Source of the DNA: Bacteroidota bacterium
GTDB lineage: Bacteria; Bacteroidota; Bacteroidia; Flavobacteriales; Weeksellaceae
Length of the DNA: 8,585 nucleotides
Direction: 5' to 3'
NCBI GenBank assembly: GCA_023426625.1
Contig: JAFAAJ010000299.1
Span: forward strand, 1-8,585
Position 1 is the stretch's first letter, and each line of letters opens with the position of its first letter. This document shows positions 1-6,413 of this stretch, in pieces. The translations under genes and the position numbers were made by a program. The notes beneath the pieces are model-generated. The model ran no database searches and had not been told where the DNA came from. It saw only the letters and a list, made by a program, of their open reading frames with translations.

Positions 1-371
1 AAACCGATATTCCGGGTGCAGAGAAATTTCTGAAAGAAAGACTGGAAAAGCAGGATTCTGAAATATTTGTTGCTGAAAAAGAAGGAAAATTGGTAGGGTT
101 TGTTCAATTATATCCTTTGTTTTCCTCAACCCGAATGAGCCGTTACTGGCTGCTGAATGATCTATACGTAAATGACGCTCATCGGGGAAAAGGCTATTCC
201 AAAGAGCTGATTGAAGAAGCTAAGGAATTGTGCAGAGAATCCAATGCTTGTGGCATTTTGCTGGAAACCGGAAAAAGCAATGATGTAGGTAATCAATTAT
301 ACCCATCATGCGGTTTTGAATTATATGATTCCGTGAACTTCTATGAATGGACCAATGATTATAAACGATAA
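1..371 (+). CDS. GNAT family N-acetyltransferase, 5' end outside the window
   Basis: This is the C-terminal part of a GCN5-related N-acetyltransferase, which transfers an acetyl group from acetyl-CoA to an amine; the substrate cannot be told from sequence. The frame is open from the left edge (first full codon at 3), so the gene starts before the window. A TTG at 90 is internal and not a credible start, because the family's beta-strand pattern (EIFVAEKEGKLVGFVQLYP) continues upstream of it. About 122 residues are visible. The acetyl-CoA binding motif A is seen as LYVNDAHRGKGYSKELIEEA (the R-G-K-G-Y loop), followed by an ILLETGKSNDVGNQLYPSCGF segment typical of motif B, where the side chain of the last alpha-helix precedes a GF-x-LYD ending. 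The family call is firm and the specific role is unknown. The next gene starts about 50 bases downstream on the same strand. Confidence 0.87.
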   Translation, partial: TDIPGAEKFLKERLEKQDSEIFVAEKEGKLVGFVQLYPLFSSTRMSRYWLLNDLYVNDAHRGKGYSKELIEEAKELCRESNACGILLETGKSNDVGNQLYPSCGFELYDSVNFYEWTNDYKR

Positions 372-422
372 TCATAATTGTTGCTTATCACTGATAATTT
401 ACAACTTAACACACTTATTAAT

Positions 423-926
423 ATGACAGATTTTCAAAAATATGTTCAAAGATATTTAGACAATATTCCATCCGAAAACTGGCTGGATGAAATGAAAAAA
501 TCAGGAGAAAAAACAGTCGAAATTTATGCGACATTAACAGAAGAGCAATCTCTTTTTGCGTATGCTGATGGAAAATGGACTTTGAAAGAAATGCTTTTGC
601 ATTTATCCGATACAGAAAGGGTTTTTCAATACCGTGCTTTAGCATTTGCCAGAGGAGAAAAGGCTGAATTGCCGGGTTTTGATGAAAATGGCTATGCAGA
701 CAGTTCTTTTGGAAATGAAAGAACGCTGGAATCTTTAATGGAAGAATATAAAACTGTCAGAAAATCCTCTCAAATTCTGTTCGAAACCCTGAATCCATCT
801 GTACTGAATAACACAGGTACAGCCAACGGAAATCCAATTACTGTAGAGACTATCGGAAAACTGATCATTGGACACAATTATCATCATTTGAATATCATTA
901 AAGAAAGATACTTACCGGGATTGTAA
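423..926 (+). CDS. DinB/YfiT-like family protein (putative metal-dependent hydrolase or thiol transferase)
   Basis: A 167-residue member of the DinB superfamily, four-helix-bundle proteins that bind a divalent metal through three histidines. Members include bacillithiol and mycothiol S-transferases as well as proteins of unknown activity. Visible signature: a helix with WTLKEMLLHLSDTERVF carrying H60, and a C-terminal helix GHNYHHLNIIKERY with H151, H154 and H155, from which the other two ligands are drawn. The segment between them (RALAFARGEKAELPGFDENGY) matches the long linker seen in the DinB_2/YfiT group. I chose ATG 423 over the in-frame TTG at 378: the extra 15 residues (MLLITDNLQLNTLIN) look like translated leader, and MTDFQKYV is a normal start for the family. 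It lies 18 bases before tsaC on the same strand, so co-transcription is likely. The actual reaction is not evident. Confidence 0.88.
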   Translation: MTDFQKYVQRYLDNIPSENWLDEMKKSGEKTVEIYATLTEEQSLFAYADGKWTLKEMLLHLSDTERVFQYRALAFARGEKAELPGFDENGYADSSFGNERTLESLMEEYKTVRKSSQILFETLNPSVLNNTGTANGNPITVETIGKLIIGHNYHHLNIIKERYLPGL

Positions 927-944
927 AGCCCACCCTAATTGAAT

Positions 945-1493
945 ATGGAACACATTGTAGAAATATTAAAATCCGGCGGAACGATCCTTTATCCCACAGA
1001 TACCATTTGGGGAATTGGCTGTGACGCCACTAATGTAGAAGCTGTCAATAAAATATTTGATATAAAAAAACGGGAGAAAAACAAATCCATGATCATTCTT
1101 GTAGAATCTGAAAAGAGATTGCAGGATTTGGTTGATGTCCCTGAAATGGCTTGGGAAATCATTGATCTCAGTGAAAAGCCGGTGACCATTGTATATGAGA
1201 ACCCGAGAGGTTTGCCAAAAGAATTACTGGCAGAAGACGGAAGTATCGGGATAAGATTGGTGAAAAATGATTTCTGTAAAAAGCTGATCACAAAACTGAA
1301 TAAGCCTTTAGTTTCAACTTCGGCAAATTTTAGCGGAGACAAAAGCCCTTTGAAGTTTTCGGATATTTCCCCTGAAATTATAAGTTTGGTAGATTATGCG
1401 GTGGAAGAAGACCGTGAAAAAGTGTCCAAATATTCAGGATCATCGGTCATAAAAATATGGAGTGATAACAGAATAAAAGTTCTTCGTGAATGA
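945..1493 (+). CDS. tsaC: L-threonylcarbamoyladenylate synthase (TsaC/YrdC type)
   Basis: Makes threonylcarbamoyl-AMP from threonine, bicarbonate and ATP, the first step of t6A37 modification in tRNAs that read ANN codons; a cytosolic enzyme. At 182 residues it is a single YrdC domain, the TsaC length, without the extra C-terminal Sua5 domain. Motifs seen: YPTDTIWGIGCDA (residues 16-28), the basic nucleotide-binding stretch KKREKNKSMIIL (41-52), STSANFSG (124-131), and a late SGSSVI (164-169) that closes the substrate pocket. I chose ATG 945 because the in-frame TTG at 939 adds only two residues. It follows the DinB-like gene by 18 bases and ends just before a strong terminator, so it is the last gene of this + strand run. 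The family call is firm. Confidence 0.95.
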   Translation: MEHIVEILKSGGTILYPTDTIWGIGCDATNVEAVNKIFDIKKREKNKSMIILVESEKRLQDLVDVPEMAWEIIDLSEKPVTIVYENPRGLPKELLAEDGSIGIRLVKNDFCKKLITKLNKPLVSTSANFSGDKSPLKFSDISPEIISLVDYAVEEDREKVSKYSGSSVIKIWSDNRIKVLRE

Positions 1494-1500
1494 AACTCAT

Positions 1501-1529
1501 AAAAAAGCGCCGATTTTCGGCGCTTTTTT
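1501..1529. terminator. Bidirectional intrinsic terminator between convergent genes
   Basis: Perfect 7-bp stem GCGCCGA (1507-1513) / TCGGCGC (1517-1523) with a TTT loop, preceded by six A (1501-1506) and followed by six T (1524-1529). Because of the flanking A and T runs it reads as a hairpin plus U-tract on both strands, so it can stop transcription of tsaC from the left and of the secreted-protein gene from the right. The stop codon of the minus-strand gene (1528-1530) overlaps its edge. Confidence 0.92.
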
Positions 1530-2505
1530 ATTTTATGTATTTCTGATAGATTTCATCTTTCTCAGTATAGAATTTTAAACCGAATTCCTTTTCATCAGTG
1601 ATCTTGATATAAGAAAGTGCAGCAGAAGAATTCTGATCAGACTGTTTTCCGCTAATAAATTCATCATCACCATCTATAGTATATGTAAAACTATCCGGAT
1701 CGTAGTTTGAGTTTCCTTTGATGTTTTTAACAGGAGTATTCGTATTCGGTTTGATAGAAATATTGATGATGTCGTTATTTCCTGAGGTCAGTTCAGTTTT
1801 AGCTTTGTATTCCACAATATGAATTTCCCCTTTCTTTTCGAAGCGTACTCTTATGGTGGAATTTAAATAACCCTGATCGGTTAAGACAGATACAATAAAT
1901 GCCTGATAAGCGGTTCCGTCACTTCCAAACCAGCCTAAAGCATCAAAATAAGGTTTAGTAGCTTCATTTAATTTCTTATCATAAAAACTTTTCAGTTGTT
2001 TATACATAGGTTCTGTCCTGAAATAAAATTTATGTATTTCGTTCAGCCTGTCTGTCGTGGACATTGAAGGGTTTTTATAAACAATAGGTAGTTTTTTCTT
2101 ACTGTTCTTATCGGATTGGGTTCCTTTTATTTTGTTGGTTTTGGCTTCAATCTCATACTCAAAAGTATCAGGATTGTAGCTCACATCTTTACCTTTGATG
2201 ATTTGTACACCGGTATTTTTAGAGGGTGTAAATGAGATTTTTGTGTTTCCGTTACTAAATGTTTTCAGGTAGCAGTCCGCATAATACTCTATCAGATGCT
2301 CTTCTCCCAGAGTTGTATATAAAACTCTTACCGTAGAATTGGCAAGCCCGGTTTTATCATCATGCCCATCTGTGACGAGCATTACATTATATTTTGTCCC
2401 CGAATCATCACTAAAGTCTATAAAATCCGTGTATTGGACCTCTTTAGCCTGAGAAAAAAGAATTGAAAAAGAATACAGAAAACCAATGAGAAATAATTTT
2501 TTCAT
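1528..2505 (-). CDS. Secreted protein of unknown function with two copies of one domain
   Basis: A 325-residue protein with a clear N-terminal signal peptide (KK, then a hydrophobic stretch over residues 4-18, likely cut near FSQA, residue 20) and no lipobox cysteine, so it is probably periplasmic or outside the cell. I do not recognise the family. The mature protein is an internal duplication. Residues 36-143 and 197-302 align along their length, with the same landmarks in the same order: GT-x-Y, N-S-T-[VI]-R-V, [LI]-x-[IV]-EY, T-x-[VPK]...I-K-G, Y-[ND]-PD-[TS]-F-x-Y, and G-x-QSD-[KQ]-NS. The copies are joined by a Lys-rich, helix-like stretch (about 147-190) containing EIHKFYFRTEPMYKQ. The alternating beta-strand pattern suggests two similar beta-rich domains. 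The gene ends inside the shared terminator and is transcribed divergently from cca. No function should be assigned from this alone. Confidence 0.85.
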   Translation of the reverse strand: MKKLFLIGFLYSFSILFSQAKEVQYTDFIDFSDDSGTKYNVMLVTDGHDDKTGLANSTVRVLYTTLGEEHLIEYYADCYLKTFSNGNTKISFTPSKNTGVQIIKGKDVSYNPDTFEYEIEAKTNKIKGTQSDKNSKKKLPIVYKNPSMSTTDRLNEIHKFYFRTEPMYKQLKSFYDKKLNEATKPYFDALGWFGSDGTAYQAFIVSVLTDQGYLNSTIRVRFEKKGEIHIVEYKAKTELTSGNNDIINISIKPNTNTPVKNIKGNSNYDPDSFTYTIDGDDEFISGKQSDQNSSAALSYIKITDEKEFGLKFYTEKDEIYQKYIK

Positions 2506-2526
2506 AGCACAAATATTAGTTTTCTG

Positions 2527-2534
2527 TAAAGATA
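2527..2534 (-). promoter_or_regulatory. Possible weak -7 box for the secreted-protein gene
   Basis: On the minus strand this reads TATCTTTA, one base off the Bacteroidota -7 consensus TAnnTTTG, and lies 22 bases before the ATG of the gene ending at 1528. I see no TTG -33 element at the right distance, so this is only a candidate. Confidence 0.3.
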
Positions 2535-2560
2535 AATAAATTATATAAAAATACTTTGTG

Positions 2561-2592
2561 TTGTCCGGACTTTAATCTAATTACTATCTTTG
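2561..2592 (+). promoter_or_regulatory. Promoter of cca (Bacteroidota type)
   Basis: TTG (2561-2563), 21 bases, then TATCTTTG (2585-2592). This fits the flavobacterial consensus TTG-N17-23-TAnnTTTG without mismatch. Transcription would begin near 2597-2599, giving a leader of about 40 bases before the cca ATG at 2639. Confidence 0.7.
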
Positions 2593-2601
2593 CAAAAAAT
2601 T

Positions 2602-2619
2602 ATATCAGCAGTCTGATAT
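2602..2619. repeat. Dyad repeat at the start of the cca leader
   Basis: ATATCAG (2602-2608), spacer CAGT, CTGATAT (2613-2619): a perfect 7-bp inverted repeat a few bases after the predicted transcription start. It could be a small 5' hairpin in the mRNA or an operator-like site. Nothing here tells which, or whether it matters. Confidence 0.45.
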
Positions 2620-2638
2620 CACACATTTCGATCATATA

Positions 2639-4063
2639 ATGCTAATCAACCTTAATCAAAATAAAAACCTTAAACTTTTCAAGATCATTTCGGAGGTCGC
2701 CTCACGAAATAACCAATCGGTGTACATTGTCGGAGGATATGTTCGTGACCTTTTAATGAAAAGAAAAGCCTCCACAGATATTGATTTTGTTACTGAACAG
2801 AGCGGAATTGAACTGGCACAGCATGTTGCACAGGAAATTGATCCCAAACTGAAAGTTTCAGTATTCAAAACCTACGGAACAGCCATGGTGAGGTATAAAG
2901 ACCTTGAACTCGAATTTGTAGGAGCCAGAAAGGAAAGCTACAATGAAAACAGCCGCAAGCCGGAAGTGGAAGGAGGAACATTGGAGGATGACCAAAAAAG
3001 AAGGGATTTCACCATTAATGCAATGGCTATTTCGTTGAATAAAGAGAATTTCGGAGAATTGATCGATCCTTTTAACGGAATTAAGGATCTTGAAAACGGA
3101 ATCCTAAGAACACCTTTGGAACCGGCACAAACCTATTCCGATGATCCGCTGAGAATGATGAGAGCGATCCGTTTTTCATCTACGTTGCAGTTTACTATTG
3201 AAGAAAACTCATTGGAAGCTATCAAACAGGAAGCGGAAAGGATCAGTATCGTTTCTATGGAAAGAATCATGGTGGAATTCAATAAGATCATGCTTTCCGA
3301 AAAACCTTCCATTGGACTGAAACAGATGGAAGAAACCGGACTTCTGAAACTGATAATTCCTGAACTGATAGAACTGAAAGGAGTAGAAGAAGTAGAAGGA
3401 CAGACCCATAAGGACAACTTTTATCACACCTTAGAAGTGGTAGATAATATCTCAAAGAATACAGACAACCTTTGGTTGCGTTGGGCTGCTTTGCTTCATG
3501 ACATCGGAAAAGCTCCGACCAAAAAATTTGTTGAAGGGACAGGATGGACCTTTCACGGGCATGAGTTTTTAGGTTCGAAAATGGTTAAAACGCTATTTCA
3601 GAGACTGAAATTGCCATTAGGAAACGATATGAAATACGTTCAGAAAATGGTTAAACTTTCATCCCGCCCCATTGCTCTGATCACAGATGATGCTTCAGAT
3701 TCCGCCCTTCGAAGACTGTTGTTCGATGCCGGAGAAGATCTGGATGATCTGTTTACTTTGTGCAAAGCCGATATTACCACAAAGAATGCCAAGAAACAGG
3801 AAAAATTCATCAAAAATTTTGAATATGTTGCGGTAAAAATCAAAGAAGTTGAAGAAAAAGATCAGGTAAGGAATTTCCAGCCACCTATATCAGGAGAGGA
3901 AATTATGGAAATGTTCAGCCTGAAACCGGGAAGAGAGATAGGTATTCTGAAAGAAAAAGTAAAAGAAGCAATTCTGGAAGGAGAAATACAAAACGACAAG
4001 GAAGAAGCCAGAAGTTTTGTGATTGCAGAAGCTGAGAAATTGGAATTAACAATCAATAATTAA
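2639..4063 (+). CDS. cca: CCA tRNA nucleotidyltransferase with HD domain
   Basis: Adds or repairs the 3'-terminal CCA of tRNAs from CTP and ATP; cytosolic. The 474-residue protein has the class II nucleotidyltransferase head at residues 1-160: the GGYVRD loop (32-37), the metal-binding D47 and D49 in STDIDF, and RRDFTINAMAI (about 121-131). The neck follows with DDPLRMMRAIRF (about 168-179), whose residues select the nucleotide. A C-terminal HD phosphohydrolase-like domain carries LLHDIGK (H287-D288) and a downstream HGHE. Domain order and length match the bacterial cca/pcnB-like proteins with HD domains. I prefer CCA addition over poly(A) polymerase activity because this form is the usual single cca gene in Bacteroidota, but sequence alone does not fully exclude the alternative. 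The ATG at 2639 is the first in frame after a good promoter. It is monocistronic, with convergent btuB downstream. Confidence 0.94.
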   Translation: MLINLNQNKNLKLFKIISEVASRNNQSVYIVGGYVRDLLMKRKASTDIDFVTEQSGIELAQHVAQEIDPKLKVSVFKTYGTAMVRYKDLELEFVGARKESYNENSRKPEVEGGTLEDDQKRRDFTINAMAISLNKENFGELIDPFNGIKDLENGILRTPLEPAQTYSDDPLRMMRAIRFSSTLQFTIEENSLEAIKQEAERISIVSMERIMVEFNKIMLSEKPSIGLKQMEETGLLKLIIPELIELKGVEEVEGQTHKDNFYHTLEVVDNISKNTDNLWLRWAALLHDIGKAPTKKFVEGTGWTFHGHEFLGSKMVKTLFQRLKLPLGNDMKYVQKMVKLSSRPIALITDDASDSALRRLLFDAGEDLDDLFTLCKADITTKNAKKQEKFIKNFEYVAVKIKEVEEKDQVRNFQPPISGEEIMEMFSLKPGREIGILKEKVKEAILEGEIQNDKEEARSFVIAEAEKLELTINN

Positions 4064-4079
4064 TTCGTCAGGTAAAATA

Positions 4080-4110
4080 TTTCGGGCGGCTTCGAAGAAG
4101 CCGCCCGAAA
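4080..4110. terminator. GC-rich hairpin between convergent cca and btuB
   Basis: A 14-bp perfect stem: 4080-4093 (TTTCGGGCGGCTTC) pairs with 4097-4110 (GAAGCCGCCCGAAA) around a GAA loop. It is by far the most GC-rich spot of its surroundings and sits 17 bases after the cca stop and 20 bases beyond the btuB stop, the position of a shared terminator. It lacks a proper U-tract on either strand: on + it is followed by an A run, and on - by ATATTTTACC. It is probably a termination or 3'-end stabilising hairpin, but not a textbook intrinsic terminator. Confidence 0.65.
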
Positions 4111-4130
4111 AAAACATGAGTGATGAAAAA

Positions 4131-6050
4131 TTAAAAACTATAATTAAAACCGAAGTTGTAATTTCTTGGTTTAGTCGTGTATCCCACAATATCCGTATAA
4201 CTTGTATTAAATAAATTTCCGATATTCAGGAAAACATTAAATTTCGGGGTGATCCTTTGATTGATGTTCAGATTGAACAGGTGATACCCCTCAACTTCCA
4301 CGTTTTTCACTGAGTAGGTCTCGGAATCATAATAAGAATCAGCTCTGCTTCCAATGTAAAGATGTGAGAAGCTTATTCTGCTGGATTCAAAAGGAAGGAT
4401 TTCCAGATAAGAATTGATTCTCTGTTTAGGAATACGAAGCATGGTTACTTCCTTATCCTTTTCCACATAGCTGAAGTTTCCTCCTAATTTTACAAACTTA
4501 TTGATTTTGTAATCCATTCCGATTTCAAAACCTTTTACCTTGTTGTCATCTACATTCTGATACTGACCGATGAAATTAACGGGATCTATCGTTACATACG
4601 CAAATGTATCTTTTTCCTCTCGCTGGAAGAAACTGGCATTAAAATTCAGGCTTCTGTCTTTTTTACCGAAACGAAGATCGATCTCATGAGACTGGTTGGT
4701 TTCCGGTTTCAGATCGAAATTCGGAGCTACAAAAGGTAATGTTCCGAAATTCTGATATAAAGTAGGAGCAATAAAAGCAGTAGCAAAGGAATATCCAACT
4801 TTAAAATATAAAGATTCCATTTCCTTTAAATAAAAAGGATTGATGCTGTACACCCAATGATCGTTAAATTTTGAATGATTGGTCATTCTTGTTCCTGCAT
4901 CAAGATGAAAATTTTTGTAGCTGAAATTAGCATTTACAAAAACATCAAAGAAAGAATAATAAGTATCATCAGATTTCAGAACCTCTTCCATGCTGTTTCC
5001 TCCCCAAGGAACTTCAGAATACATCATCGACTGCTTTTCATACTGAAGTCCACCCGTGATATTTACAAAATCATTGATCTTATATACATTGTAAAGCTCC
5101 GAGAAAAAGCTGTCTCCCTTAAATTCACGTTTATCTTCATAAGAAGAATAGTCAAGACCTTGTGTAAGCCTTTCCGTATTGGTGTATCGTACATTCAGGA
5201 CCAGATTTCCTTTATTATATCTGAAATTGGTATTTCCACCGATAAAATACTGTTGGTCGTTATTTCTGTCGGTTCCGTCTGTGAATGCACCTGTATCATA
5301 TTTATGGAGATTATGATTCCAGCCTCCGTTCACATTCACATCAAACTTTTCACTTGAAAATCCCGCATTGGCAGAAATGTTCTGTTTTTCCCATCCGTCT
5401 TTATCAAAACTGTCGTTTCCTTCAGCAGATGAAATTCCCTCAGACTTTTCATTGAAACCGGAGATCTGATAATTGAATTTATTGATCTTTCCTCTTACAG
5501 AAGCATCTTGCGCGTATGTTGAAAAAGATCCTGCTCTTGCAGAAAGAACTCCCTCAACCTTTTTTCCGGCTGCCTTTTTTGTTTTGATATTGATAACGGA
5601 AACCGTAGCATTAGAACCATACAGTACAGAAGATGCGCCATTCAGGATTTCGATACTTGCAATGCTTTCCAGGGCGATAAGCCTCAAATCTGCGGCGTTA
5701 TAATCGTTTCCGGTAACATCTTTTAAAGGAACCCCATCCAATAGAACAATGACATTGGCGCTTTTACCTCCACGGATTTTCATGGATTTCGGCTCTGTCT
5801 GGTTGTTGAAGTTTCCTGAAATTTGTATTCCGGCAGTCTGGTTAAGGACATCATTCAGGTTCTGTCCCTGATATTTTTCCAGATCTTTTTCAGAAATGAG
5901 GATTACATTTTTACCGGTTTTGTACAGTTGTTGTGGAGACTTTGAAGCAATGGTTACTTCTTCGATTTGGGTTTCTTTGTCCTGTTGTTGGGCGAAAATA
6001 TTTGTTCCTGCGACAAGCATCGCTCCAACTAAAATTAGTTTTTTCTTCAT
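4131..6050 (-). CDS. btuB: TonB-dependent outer-membrane receptor, BtuB-like (cobalamin/corrinoid uptake)
   Basis: A 639-residue outer-membrane transporter, close to the length of E. coli BtuB. Order of parts: signal peptide (about 1-20, cut near NIFA), a TonB-box-like EEVTIAS (30-36), a plug domain (about 44-157) with LNDVLNQTAGIQI, KIRGGKSANVIVLLDGVPL and IASIEILNGASSVLYGSNA, then a beta-barrel of alternating strands to the C-terminal aromatic ending YNFGFNYSF. There is no N-terminal carboxypeptidase-like extension and no SusD neighbour, which argues against a polysaccharide system. The cargo is inferred from the cobalamin riboswitch directly upstream: such receptors import B12 or related corrinoids with energy from TonB-ExbBD. 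Binding of cobalamin should lower expression. No btuFCD or cobalamin genes are next to it here. The plug ends NATVSVINIKTKK, where many relatives have a Gly-Gly (AIGGVINI). Receptor type is firm, cargo strongly suggested. Confidence 0.92.
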   Translation of the reverse strand: MKKKLILVGAMLVAGTNIFAQQQDKETQIEEVTIASKSPQQLYKTGKNVILISEKDLEKYQGQNLNDVLNQTAGIQISGNFNNQTEPKSMKIRGGKSANVIVLLDGVPLKDVTGNDYNAADLRLIALESIASIEILNGASSVLYGSNATVSVINIKTKKAAGKKVEGVLSARAGSFSTYAQDASVRGKINKFNYQISGFNEKSEGISSAEGNDSFDKDGWEKQNISANAGFSSEKFDVNVNGGWNHNLHKYDTGAFTDGTDRNNDQQYFIGGNTNFRYNKGNLVLNVRYTNTERLTQGLDYSSYEDKREFKGDSFFSELYNVYKINDFVNITGGLQYEKQSMMYSEVPWGGNSMEEVLKSDDTYYSFFDVFVNANFSYKNFHLDAGTRMTNHSKFNDHWVYSINPFYLKEMESLYFKVGYSFATAFIAPTLYQNFGTLPFVAPNFDLKPETNQSHEIDLRFGKKDRSLNFNASFFQREEKDTFAYVTIDPVNFIGQYQNVDDNKVKGFEIGMDYKINKFVKLGGNFSYVEKDKEVTMLRIPKQRINSYLEILPFESSRISFSHLYIGSRADSYYDSETYSVKNVEVEGYHLFNLNINQRITPKFNVFLNIGNLFNTSYTDIVGYTTKPRNYNFGFNYSF

Positions 6051-6114
6051 AAAAAATAATTAAAGTTAAAGGGGCTTACCGGAAAAATTAAAAGGCTAAA
6101 ATATGAACTGTAAT

Positions 6115-6158
6115 AGCTCATTTAGATTAGGCTTTTCCTCCGAAAGCTTTTTAGATTA
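6115..6158 (-). repeat. Direct repeat pair in the btuB leader between riboswitch and start codon
   Basis: On the minus strand TAATCTAAAAAGCT (6158-6145) is followed 15 bases later by TAATCTAAATGAGCT (6129-6115). Between and partly overlapping them is a small stem GCTTT (6147-6143) / AAAGC (6135-6131) exposing GGAGG in its loop. This lies just 3' of the aptamer, where the expression platform should be, so alternative pairings here may read out ligand binding. I could not find a clean terminator hairpin with a U-tract. Confidence 0.4.
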
Positions 6159-6161
6159 CTG

Positions 6162-6307
6162 CTTTTAGCAAGGTCTCCTGACTTTCACTTTTCTTGCACC
6201 TTCTCGTTTTTCAACAATGGTATTTTGCAAAAAAATACTTTATACAAAGTGTGATTTACAGTTGCGGGGACAGTTCATGAATTTCACATGATTCCCTTTT
6301 CTAAAAG
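6162..6307 (-). promoter_or_regulatory. Cobalamin riboswitch upstream of btuB
   Basis: A cis-acting RNA aptamer that binds adenosylcobalamin or another cobalamin and turns down the downstream transporter. On the minus strand the conserved blocks occur in the right order. P1 is CTTTTAG (6307-6301) closing with CTAAAAG (6168-6162). Then come AAGGGAATC, P3 TCATG/CATGA (6291-6287 with 6279-6275) around the conserved GTGAAATTC, ACTGTCCCCGCAACTGTAA (about 6274-6256), P4 CACTTT/AAAGTG (6251-6246 with 6191-6186), a hairpin GTATTTT/AAAATAC (6238-6232 with 6226-6220), a CCATTG block, GAAGGTG, and finally the B12 box AGTCAGGAGACCT (about 6184-6172). P1 starts almost exactly at the predicted transcription start. 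The aptamer ends 111 bases before the btuB ATG; the readout mechanism is not obvious. Confidence 0.95.
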
Positions 6308-6312
6308 TTGTG

Positions 6313-6339
6313 CAAAGATAGATAATTTTCTGTAAGCAA
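6313..6339 (-). promoter_or_regulatory. Promoter of the riboswitch-btuB transcript
   Basis: On the minus strand TTG (6339-6337), 16 bases, then TATCTTTG (6320-6313). The -7 box is a perfect match to TAnnTTTG; the spacer is one base under the usual 17-23. Initiation would fall near 6306-6308, at the first base of riboswitch stem P1, which supports both calls. Confidence 0.65.
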
Positions 6340-6413
6340 AATCGTAAAACTGTAAAATCGCGAATTTGTTTGAAACAGTTTTACTTTCTGTGATTTTACA
6401 ATTTTGCTTTACA
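6331..6413. repeat. Imperfect inverted repeat after cdd, overlapping the btuB promoter
   Basis: The arm TGTAAGCAAAATCGTAAAAC (6331-6350) pairs with the complement of ATTTTACAATTTTGCTTTACA (6393-6413), with one bulged base and G-U pairs in RNA; about 19 pairs form. GTAAAACTG/CAGTTTTAC (6344-6352 with 6375-6383) is an inner alternative. It starts on the cdd stop codon and may end the cdd transcript, but no clean U-tract follows. The far arm covers the -33 element of the btuB promoter. Confidence 0.5.

Noticed and set aside
90..371. A complete short acetyltransferase starting at TTG 90
   Set aside because: The frame continues upstream to the window edge with GNAT-like sequence, so the gene is truncated by the window, not short.
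378..422. TTG start giving a 15-residue longer DinB-like protein
   Set aside because: The extra residues look like translated leader, and ATG 423 matches the usual N terminus of the family.
4875..5357. A 160-codon open frame on the + strand inside btuB
   Set aside because: It is antisense to a complete receptor gene, its translation is rich in Ile, Arg and Ser without any family pattern, and it has no promoter or leader. It is a shadow of the coding strand.
4131..6050. A SusC-type polysaccharide or siderophore receptor
   Set aside because: There is no SusD neighbour and no N-terminal extension. The cobalamin riboswitch directly upstream points to corrinoid uptake.
6137..6141. GGAGG on the minus strand as the ribosome binding site of btuB
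   Set aside because: It is about 86 bases from the ATG, and this group mostly does not use Shine-Dalgarno sites. It is kept only as part of a possible leader structure.
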